Positions 8,303 to 14,729 of a stretch of 14,729 nt of DNA are shown here, piece by piece. The first letter of the stretch is position 1. Each line of letters begins with the position of its first letter. The stretch lies in assembly GCA_001632425.1 (NCBI GenBank), contig KV425729.1:1081-15809 (forward strand), in the 5' to 3' direction. Below the pieces are notes generated by a model that was not told where the DNA came from, did no database searches, and saw only the letters and a list, made by a program, of their open reading frames with translations. The stretch is from Neolentinus lepideus HHB14362 ss-1 (lineage: Eukaryota > Basidiomycota > Agaricomycetes > Gloeophyllales > Gloeophyllaceae). The position numbers and the translations under genes were made by a program.

Positions 8303-9347
8303 GTGTGGATGACCCCGCACTCTGCAGATTTTGACCAGCACCTGCGGCTGGAACTCCTACCTCTTACTGCTGATAAAACACAAGAACTTGCCTTTGCTGC
8401 TCTCGAACCCAATACGCGCACCAACTACGGGGCTGGTCTCCTTCAATTTCATCAATTCTGTGACGAGCAAGGTATCCCTGAGTCGTCCAGGATGCCTGCA
8501 TCAGCGCTGCTGCTGGCAGGCTGGTACTGTCTTGGGCAGCACAATCGCTGCCTGGCTTTCGGCCGTGCGCGCCTGGCACAGGGTCAACCATGCTCCCTGG
8601 GTGGGTGACAATGACTTTGTTTCCCTGGTAAAGACCTCCGCCTCAAAGCTGACCCCTGCCTCTTCTCAGCGGGAGAAGAGGGCCCCGGTGACTCTGCAAC
8701 ACCTTATCCCCCTGGCGCGCGCTCTGGACCCCTCCTCGGGCAGGGACTGCGCAGTGCTGGCTGTGGCACTCATTGCTTTCTGGGGTTGCTGTCACCTCGG
8801 TGAGCTGGTAGTTCCCTCCAAGGCCTCGTTCGATCCTCGCCGGCATGTCTCCCGCTCTGCCTCTGTCCAGTACATTGACCACTGGGATGGCCTGCAGTCA
8901 GCGCACTTTGACATTCCCTTTGGCAAGGTCGAGAAGGAGGCGGGTGCTCGTATCTCCCTTACCGGCCGCCATGAGCTTTGCCCCATCAGGGCACTTCACT
9001 GTCACCTATCTGTCAACTCCCTCACTCCCCGTGTTGCACCCATGTTTGCCTTTGAAATGGGCACGGGTTGGGCCCCCCTCACCAAAGCGGCCTTCCTCCA
9101 GCGCTGTGAAGAGGTTTGGAGACCCCTGCAGCTGTCCCGGATCTCGGGCCATAGTTTTAGGATTGGAGGTGCTACTGAGCTTCTGCTCGCTGGGGTCCCT
9201 CCCGAGACAGTCACCGCGCAAGGGCGCTGGAAGTCTCTGGCCTTCCTGCTGTACTGGCGGAAACTTGAGGACCTCCTCCCTATGATGATCTCAAAGTCCT
9301 ACGATGAGAAGCGGGTGTTGGATTTGTGTGTTGAGTTTGAACAGTGA
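8303..9347 (+). pseudogene. Tyrosine recombinase of YR retroelement, broken
   Basis: The N-terminal core-binding part is read in one frame (about 8303-8520: N-T-R-T-N-Y-G-A-G-L-L-Q-F, then M-P-A-S-A-L-L-L). This frame is open from 8138, so an upstream N-terminus, Pro-rich and partly in another frame, is likely. From about 8520 the sequence continues in a second frame with A-G-T-V-L-G-S-T-I-A-A-W-L-S-A-V-R-A-W-H and on to a TGA at 9345. The catalytic domain shows A-F-W-G-C-C-H-L-G-E-L (8793-8795 codes His where the family has the first catalytic Arg), H-S-F-R-I-G-G (the H-x-x-R pair), the W of G-R-W, and L-L-Y-W-R-K with the nucleophile Tyr. Family members cut and rejoin DNA to integrate the circular cDNA. 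The frame switch with several missing residues implies a small deletion, and the Arg-to-His change would abolish catalysis even if the frame were read. Confidence 0.85.
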
Positions 9348-9682
9348 CAGGCTACAACACACAACAACCACCAAAAACACCTAGAAAATGCGGAGGGAAC
9401 TCCATCTAATAGTGTCGGCAGTCGAAGGGTAGACAGGGTAAAGCTCGGGGGAGGTGAGGGATGAAAAACAACACAATGGAAGGCACCGTATATCTCCTGT
9501 GAGTCGACCCAGATGCTCTACGCAACTCCTAACTCTCTAAAACTCTGAAACTACACTTCTCAGTGCCGACTCGGCGCTTCTCGGAGGGTATTTGGTACTG
9601 GGCAAGACCAGCTGTCCATCAGAAGGACTCGGAAGGGTGAAGGACAATAGCTCGGAAGGTTCCTCCACACCGGAGGACTCTA
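9348..9682. other. Region downstream of the recombinase gene, possible element 3' flank
   Basis: Starts A/C-rich (ACACACAACAACCACCAAAAACACC), then becomes purine-rich. No open frame of note. It is the place to expect the right terminal repeats of the retroelement. I see only short recurrences, e.g. CTCGGAAGG twice near 9628 and 9651, and ACACAATGGA at about 9472 and 9728. Confidence 0.35.
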
Positions 9683-9760
9683 GGACGCAATAGAACACAA
9701 CGTGGACGCAGTAAAATGCAGTAAGAACACAATGGAGACGATAAGACGCAACACAAACGC
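9683..9760. repeat. Degenerate minisatellite-like repeat, about 20-base period
   Basis: GACGCA occurs at 9684, 9705 and 9745, and AACACAA at 9694, 9726 and 9750. Together these give an imperfect unit of roughly 20 bases of the form GACGCAATAGAACACAACG. About four degenerate units fit. On the minus strand it makes a Cys/Tyr/Val-rich open frame that is only a product of the repeat. Confidence 0.5.
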
Positions 9761-10740
9761 GAGACCTCATGCCGAGGCTGACTGGAACGCGATTTTGAAC
9801 GCAGCGAGACTCTTAGATGTGAAAGGTGAACTAAATTCGATGGTGACCCATATGGTGGTCCGGAATGATCTGCTGGGGGTCCGAGAATACAGGGTGTCTA
9901 AAGTACTAAGTAACCCAAACGTCCGAAATCTACTAAGTCCGAAGCTCCTTCGTCTATCAAATCATGCCATATGCAACAAATGAGAATATACGTCTGAAAA
10001 CATACCGCCACAGCACGCCTTATGCCTAATTGAGTACCGCGATCATTTCGAAATATGCTCGGCGCCTTAGAAACAACCGGTCCGAAGGAAAACCTTCCAA
10101 AATTGCTCCATCCAAAGTGTCGGCGCACATGAATGACTTGTATGAGCTGACTCGCATCTTGAACATCGTAAGGATAGTCAACAAAGGTCCGCGATGGCAT
10201 TGGAGCAGCAAGGAGGGTCCGCAGCACCTGAACTCGGTGCATCCAATCAGCTCAGAGGTGCTGCATGGTTGAACGGAGGATAGGATCACCACAAGTGCAT
10301 AAGGGAGACTGGATACAGTCAACTCAGCATACATAAGCTCGGGATAGAGGTGCCGAGAGCGCCGAGTGTGGTGAAATCACTGACGTCGGGGGGTTCTGAA
10401 GGTCCTGAATGCTGACTAGCCCTGCAACATCCACATGGTGATGTTCTGGAGCACGTAGGAGGTCCACCGATAATGTCGGTGCTGCTCTTGAGGTGCGTAA
10501 TGGTTACTTGGTCATCTCGGCATACAGTAAAAGCTCCGAGGATCTCCGAGGATGCGGTGGTGAAGTACTGAAACTCGGCGCAATGTCAAAGTGCATCGGT
10601 TGTAGCAGGTGTATGGCTCGGAGCTCAGATATGAAGTACATCGGAGCATGGAGATGTGTTGGAGGTGAATGGGAGTGGTGGAGTGCTCCGAGAAGTCGTT
10701 AGAAACACCGAAAATGCGTTTTCGGAGGCTAGCGGCGCCT
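9761..10740. other. Non-coding stretch rich in TCGG/CCGA
   Basis: No recognised gene; short overlapping frames on both strands (69-114 codons) look like chance. By eye the tetramers TCGG and CCGA occur close to 30 times between about 9540 and 10740, well above chance, often as CTCGGA or CTCCGAG. Examples are a 10-base tandem CTCCGAGGAT x2 (10534-10553) and a perfect hairpin CCGAAAA-TGCG-TTTTCGG (10708-10725). This composition differs from the retroelement and from the genes to the right, so it may be a decayed repeat family. Confidence 0.4.
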
Positions 10741-11650
10741 GAGGCCTATCAACGGTATCGTGTTCGTAACAGTCTGCCTGCTTCTGTGTCTTAATTCCCC
10801 TAGCTTCTTTCTGCTGTCTGCTGTATTTGCCTTCGCACTCATTTTTCTTCGTGGTTTCCCGCTGTATTCATGTTCCTCAATTGTTCCCTCAATCTGTTTT
10901 TGTTCTGTTCATACACTGTACTCTGCCACCCGTCTGTGTTGTACTCTGCTGCTGTACCCATGTCGCTGTTTTGCATCTCGTACATGTTTGTACGTACTGT
11001 ACCTGTCTCTATGATAATTGTATGGTTTGGCCCTCTGGGCCCCCTGTGGCGTTCTTCCCGAGCCTTGCCTTGGGTTGGGGTACCCGTTTTCGGCTCTGCC
11101 GAAATCTCGGCTAGTTGTGAGCCATGGCTCGGTTGGGTGTAGCCCAGATTTCGCCGCGCTGCAAACAGCGCGCGGTGTGGCTTCACCTCTCCGACCCTGA
11201 GTCTCGGCTTCCGGCTTCCGGCTTGCCTCATCCCCGGTGCCACATTGCTAGCCACCGCGGGGACTGTTGGTCACGTGCCTGCTCCATGCCGATCACGTGC
11301 CTGCCGCCGGCTTCGCCGGCCCGAGCCTCCCCCCAACCCACGGAAATCGTACCTAGCCTCGAGCTGCGGTCGATTTCCTGACTGTCGTTCCATTACATAC
11401 GTACTCTACATTCCACTTCCCCCCATTACGGTACAGCACCTTAGCTTGGCTCCCGAAGTGTGTAGTGCGCACAGTACCTTGATCCACGGAGCTCGACGAG
11501 GCTGGACGTCGGTCGTTTCGCCACAGGGTGCAAATACGTGCAAATATGGACTGAAGCCTGAGTGCGATCGGAACCCAGCTCTGCGCTTGCTGCACCCTTT
11601 GCTTCAAGGTATCTGCCCGATTTCAGTCCTGTTTACGAGATCGGTGACTT
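10741..11650. other. Non-coding stretch, T/C-rich then GC-rich
   Basis: 10741-11030 is pyrimidine-rich with many CTGT/TGTACTCTGC strings and looks like LTR or promoter-type sequence, but no matching partner or TG...CA ends could be set. 11035-11340 is GC-rich with short tandem and inverted repeats: CTTCCGG twice (11208-11222), TCACGTGCCTGC twice (about 11271 and 11293), and a perfect hairpin GCCGGC-TTC-GCCGGC (11306-11320). GTGCAAATA occurs twice in tandem at 11528-11547. No convincing gene. Confidence 0.35.
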
Positions 11651-11820
11651 GTGTTGATAACCAAAGCATTCCCTCGGTTCTTGAGCCATGGCTGGTGCGA
11701 ACTACATGGGTGGCAAAAGGTTCAGGAATCTCCTCGCCAGGAAGCCAAGGACCGCTCTGATGCTAGTGCTCAGTGCCTGCTTAAATCCAGGGCAACTCTG
11801 GAATTACATATGGCAGTACT

Positions 11821-12785
11821 GGGCTTCCGTGTGTCTGAAATTCTCGATCAGTCAGTGGAAACGATCCGAGTTGGGCTCCTCACGCACCGAGATGACTGTC
11901 GAAGTGAATAACGCTATTGCACCGGTGAGTCGCATGCATGGTGAGAGAAACATTACAGGTTCCAATACCTAACAGGACCATAGATCTCCGCTACGCCTCG
12001 TAGAAGAGGTAGTGTGATAGTGTGATCGCCACCCTGTTTTCGGTGAGCACAAACAATACTGATGCTCTTGTACAAAACTCACCAGAGTAAGTACACGAGG
12101 ATGAAACTTCCCGTCCTTAGCCAAGCTGGTCTGGTTATATGAACGAAAAGCCTCCCGCCTCACTAGTTCCTTGTTGGCAAACTCGAGCTGGCGCAGCGCA
12201 ACCTTACTGTCCATGAATGTTATGGCTTTCACACTCAAGAATTAGAGTTGTTCCGTCTTGTCGCCATAGATACTGAAACACTCACGAACGTCCCCGCAAT
12301 CGACCACATTGAGATGATCACTGACCTTCACTTTTTGCTGAACATTTATAAAGTCTACTCCACAACGGCGGGAACCTTGGCGAACCCCATTCGGTCCAAA
12401 CGTGCACTGCAATATATTCGTATCGTGTCAACTTTCCAGTCAGACCGAAGACGCACCCAGGTCGGTAGCTCGTAGCGGTGTCAAACGGTGCGCCGAGCAC
12501 CGCAACGTCGTACTTCATGTCTGAATCAGCCCCGAAACATCTGACCGGCTGCACGCGCGCGAAGGAGACCAGTCCGTTCCACTCGTCTGGTGACCATGGG
12601 TCGTGGTTCAGGAGCTGGTCGGATGAGAACAGTGTCGTGAAGTCGGTGCGAGCAGATTGGCCATAGGAAGGACGATGCGATTGTGGGATGGACTTTGAGC
12701 TAGAAGCAGGATCAGTGAACGGAGTCTGTAGCGTGATAGTCGGCACCACTAGCGCTGCCAGAACCAAGAGACGGGAGAAAGACAT
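11821..12785 (-). pseudogene. Secreted agmatinase-family (ureohydrolase) gene, 5' half, broken and truncated
   Basis: Exon 1 (12785-12457) starts M-S-F-S-R-L-L-V-L-A-A-L-V-V, a signal peptide, and reads to Y-D-V-A-V-L-G-A-P-F-D-T-A-T-S-Y-R-P-G, the classic N-terminal ureohydrolase block. Exon 2 (12406-12286) gives F-G-P-N-G-V-R-Q-G-S-R-R and V-V-D-C-G-D-V. Exon 3 (12225-12083) ends H-P-R-V-L-T-L. Exon 4 (12033-11969) gives G-G-D-H-T-I-T-L-P with the first Mn-binding His. Exon 5 (11913-11888, 26 bases) and exon 6 (from 11834) give V-I-H-F-D-S-H-L-D-T, the second metal motif. Introns are 49-60 bases with GTGCGT or GTGAGT donors; intron 2 ends in an unusual AAAG. Two lesions: one T is missing in the run at 12398-12400, shifting the frame right after the first splice junction, and family sequence stops at about 11821, so the last metal motif (S-F-D-x-D-x-x-D-P) and the C-terminal half are absent. 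Intact family members hydrolyse agmatine or related guanidino compounds to urea. Confidence 0.85.
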
Positions 12786-12885
12786 AGAGGTCAACAAGGT
12801 AACGACAGTGCCCCTCTCATCTCGTTCAATTTCCTTTGAGCTGTTTTCTACTGCGTGCCTATCTGTGGGGGGAGCCGGTGAGAGC

Positions 12886-12919
12886 TGATAAGAGATGAAG
12901 CCACGTGATCGCATATATA
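12886..12919 (-). promoter_or_regulatory. Putative promoter of the agmatinase-like gene: TATA box, E-box, GATA site
   Basis: On the minus strand, TATATA (12919-12914) lies about 130 bases before the ATG at 12785. It is followed by CACGTG (12902-12907) and a GATA site (GATAAG on plus, 12887-12892). GATA factors of the AreA/Nit2 type control nitrogen catabolism genes in fungi, which would suit an agmatinase. A single GATAAG is weak evidence, so this is inference from position and gene type. Confidence 0.35.
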
Positions 12920-13258
12920 GATTGCAGCCTCTTTTGCCAAAACATATGCACGTAGAAATTTATTTATCGCGCAGTTCAAGACAGAAGTAATTGAAGTAAA
13001 AGGGACATGCATCAGCAAGCGGCGGGGACAGGGCCCAATTGGCGATACCCGGCGTATTTATCTCGTCGGCATCGAAAGCCTAATATCGAGTGCAAGCGCA
13101 TTGATGGTCGTTGTCGAATCTGAGGTTTGAACGTGGCTAACAGAGAAACGACCCATGGGGCAGGAAGTCCATGGCCCCTTGTCATCGAAGTGACATGGCA
13201 AAGCATGATCTCAACATGTGGATCCAGTTAATACACCATACAGTCGAAAACGTCAACA
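12920..13258. other. Intergenic stretch between the two minus-strand genes
   Basis: About 340 bases expected to hold the 3' untranslated region of the gene at 13259-14729 and the upstream promoter of the agmatinase-like gene. A small inverted repeat TGTCA-TCGAAG-TGACA (about 13180-13196) is visible. No gene is supported. Confidence 0.4.
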
Positions 13259-14729
13259 TTACTCCTCTTCATTATCCCATTCATCGCCGAATAGACAAGG
13301 TCCTTGAAATACACCTGGTATAACAGGCGTAAGCTCACTGTCTCCAACCTCCAAGGCTTCCTTTTGACGCTGCAAGACGGCTTGTGCGGTAACTGTGGTA
13401 GTCTCCGACTGATCGACATCCTGGAGCCCTGCTTCAAATGACAGCCGCGTAAGACGTCCATCCCTGGTTACTGGGGTTCGACTCGAGGGAATTTGTCCAT
13501 CGGGTGAGATATTCCCCATGAGCAAGCTACGCTTTGGCCATGCATAGTCGCGATCGCTATTTCTCTTTTCAACTAGAGAACGAAGTGCCTGGGCAGTGTA
13601 GCCTGGATCCCCTATACGGTCGTCAACTGATCGCGGCAGGAGCTGGTCGTCGACATATGTGGGGATCGCCCCGCGAAAAGCTTGTTCGTAAGCAAAAATA
13701 TCGTCAGTCGCGACGCCAGAGTCGATCCATGGTTCTTCGGTTGTCACACGGTCGTGGCGGAACATCGAGACGTCCTGAGGTGCATACGCCGACTGTTCTT
13801 CGAGAGACTGCTGCGCAAGGAGTTCGTCCACAGTGACCGCGACCCATTCATGAGAACCAGGTTGGTCCGTATCATCCACGTCGACCCCGACTTCAGCCTG
13901 AATTTGTAGCCCTAGAGACCAACCGGTGTCTTCATGCGTGGACTGACTGCTATCGTAATCAAGCATATCTTCGTCCCTGCCCGGTACGTCGCCAGAGCTT
14001 TGAAGAGATCGTGAAAGCGCTGGCGGATTGTAGATTCCCAGATTCTCGTCATCTTCCATTTGCACGTCTTCAGAACTGTGTAGAGTCCGTAGAGCGGATA
14101 TACCGAGGTCGGGTGCATTGCGCGAATCCAGCTGCTCATTGGGACAATAACCCACGCCATATCTATGACTGTCGGCCTCCATTTCGCGAACAGGATCCAG
14201 TGGAGATCGGGTGGTACATGAGTACGGGAGTTTTAACTTAAGCAATCCACCGACGGCTCGCCAGGCGTCGCTGCTTTGGAAAGAGTGAAGAGAATCGTCG
14301 CTATTCGAGCTCGCAAGGCTATCACAAAAAGTGGAAGTGCGCGGGATGCTAGAACTGGAAGACATATTCCGGTGCGAGGCGGGGACAGATTTAACGGCAT
14401 GGCGGGCCCCACTGTCCATGTTATGAGACGATCCATATGAACGACCATCATGCAAGGTCGGCGAGCCAGGAGTAAAAGAAACTCGTTTGAAAGAAGAGGA
14501 ATGGTGCCGGGCAGGGCTCACTGGGCTGGAAAAAAAGAGCTCGTCAGAGTTGGAAGAACTAGACATTGCAGAAAGCAGAGCAGCGGAGCCAGGAGATTGG
14601 GCAGGCCGAGACGATACGGCAAACCTAGAAGAGGAAGATTGTAACGAGGCAATGTCACAGATGAAGTTCGGGGAGCTCAGCAAGTCATCTGATGAGCTTC
14701 GAGTCACGTCCCGAGAAGAGCCCTTAGAG
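13259..14729 (-). CDS. Ser-rich, probably disordered protein of unknown function, 5' end outside window
   Basis: The longest open frame on the minus strand: at least 482 codons, still open at the window edge (14729), so the start lies outside. It ends at a TAA (13259-13261) after D-N-E-E-E. I do not recognise it. Numbering from the GTG at 14707, residues 1-150 are very Ser-rich with several S-P/T-P sites (e.g. R-V-S-F-T-P-G-S-P near 76-83), suggesting proline-directed phosphorylation. A short motif recurs three times: S-S-S-D-D-L-L-S-S-P (4-13), S-S-N-S-D-E-L-F-F-S-S-P (51-62) and S-S-N-S-D-D-S-L-H-S-F-Q-S-S (133-146). A second, about 24-residue repeat is seen near 206-229 and 231-254 (L-H-S-S-E-D-V and L-Q-S-S-G-D-V). 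The rest is acidic with few hydrophobic stretches and no membrane segment. It may be a regulatory or scaffold protein; no enzyme motif is visible. The antisense frames are shadows. Confidence 0.7.
   Translation of the reverse strand, partial: SKGSSRDVTRSSSDDLLSSPNFICDIASLQSSSSRFAVSSRPAQSPGSAALLSAMSSSSNSDELFFSSPVSPARHHSSSFKRVSFTPGSPTLHDGRSYGSSHNMDSGARHAVKSVPASHRNMSSSSSIPRTSTFCDSLASSNSDDSLHSFQSSDAWRAVGGLLKLKLPYSCTTRSPLDPVREMEADSHRYGVGYCPNEQLDSRNAPDLGISALRTLHSSEDVQMEDDENLGIYNPPALSRSLQSSGDVPGRDEDMLDYDSSQSTHEDTGWSLGLQIQAEVGVDVDDTDQPGSHEWVAVTVDELLAQQSLEEQSAYAPQDVSMFRHDRVTTEEPWIDSGVATDDIFAYEQAFRGAIPTYVDDQLLPRSVDDRIGDPGYTAQALRSLVEKRNSDRDYAWPKRSLLMGNISPDGQIPSSRTPVTRDGRLTRLSFEAGLQDVDQSETTTVTAQAVLQRQKEALEVGDSELTPVIPGVFQGPCLFGDEWDNEEE

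Larger units (their letters stand above)
4859..9347 (+). mobile_element. Decayed tyrosine-recombinase retroelement (DIRS/Ngaro-like) internal region
   Basis: The gene order gag, reverse transcriptase/RNase H, tyrosine recombinase, all on the plus strand, defines a YR retrotransposon. These elements replicate through RNA but integrate with a phage-type recombinase instead of a DDE integrase. No chromodomain, protease or DDE integrase is present, which excludes Gypsy and Copia. No methyltransferase domain is seen between RNase H (ends 7958) and YR (begins by about 8300), favouring Ngaro over DIRS1/PAT. The copy is dead: gag stops early, RT/RNase H has two stops and a frameshift, and YR has a frameshift and a lost catalytic Arg. 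Coordinates cover only the coding core; the terminal repeats (split direct repeats in Ngaro, inverted in DIRS1) were not identified. Confidence 0.85.

Noticed and set aside
8009..8424. Minus-strand frames and the plus Pro-rich frame at 8052-8312
   Set aside because: The minus frames are shadows. The plus frame may be the recombinase N-terminus in another frame but could not be tied to it, so it is not called separately.
10741..11040. Solo LTR
   Set aside because: The pyrimidine-rich sequence is LTR-like, but no TG...CA ends, target duplication or partner copy could be found in the window.
11245..11760. Plus-strand 171-codon frame
   Set aside because: Runs through GC-rich repeats and hairpins, no domain, and competes with other frames of similar length.
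13534..14644. Plus-strand frames opposite the Ser-rich gene
   Set aside because: Antisense shadows of the long minus-strand frame.
1..14729. CRISPR array, phage or bacterial defence system
   Set aside because: No regular repeat-spacer pattern, no operons and clear spliceosomal introns; the sequence is eukaryotic.

Overview
The window looks like a piece of a filamentous basidiomycete (Agaricomycete-type) nuclear genome. Reasons: short spliceosomal introns of about 50-60 bases with GTGAGT/GTGCGT/GTAAGC donors, a fungal-type secreted agmatinase relative, a tyrosine-recombinase (YR) retroelement of the DIRS/Ngaro type common in these fungi, CT-rich promoter sequence, and low coding density. No bacterial operon structure, CRISPR array or phage module is visible. 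The species assignment is inference; I could not search any database.

Layout. (1) 1-1800: gene-poor sequence with three diverged direct copies (A, B, C) of a roughly 250-400 base unit that no convincing ORF explains. (2) 1800-4858: intergenic sequence. It contains a promoter-like stretch with two CACGTG boxes (about 2596-2630) and, just after it, a possible three-exon micro-gene (2781-2995) with good splice signals. (3) 4859-9347: the best-supported content, a decayed YR retroelement in the order gag, reverse transcriptase/RNase H, tyrosine recombinase. The gag frame is open but ends early. The RT/RNase H gene holds a 250-base spliceosomal intron, two in-frame stops and one frameshift. The recombinase has a frameshift/deletion and a His where the first catalytic Arg is expected. 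No methyltransferase domain is seen between RNase H and YR, which favours Ngaro over DIRS1. (4) 9348-11650: non-coding sequence, including a small degenerate 20-base repeat, a 1.2 kb zone rich in TCGG/CCGA, and a T/C-rich then GC-rich stretch. (5) 11821-12785 (minus): the 5' half of an agmatinase/arginase-family gene with a signal peptide and five small introns. It is broken by a one-base deletion and cut off before the last metal-binding motif. (6) 13259-14729 (minus): the 3' part of a gene for a Ser-rich, probably disordered, acidic protein of unknown function, running off the window edge.

Taken together this is a repeat-rich accessory region in which a dead retroelement and a truncated metabolic gene sit side by side. 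The genes do not form a pathway. The points most worth a second look are the intron kept inside a retroelement gene, the C-to-T-like pattern of the inactivating changes, the truncation junction of the agmatinase copy, the triplicated repeat and the micro-gene.
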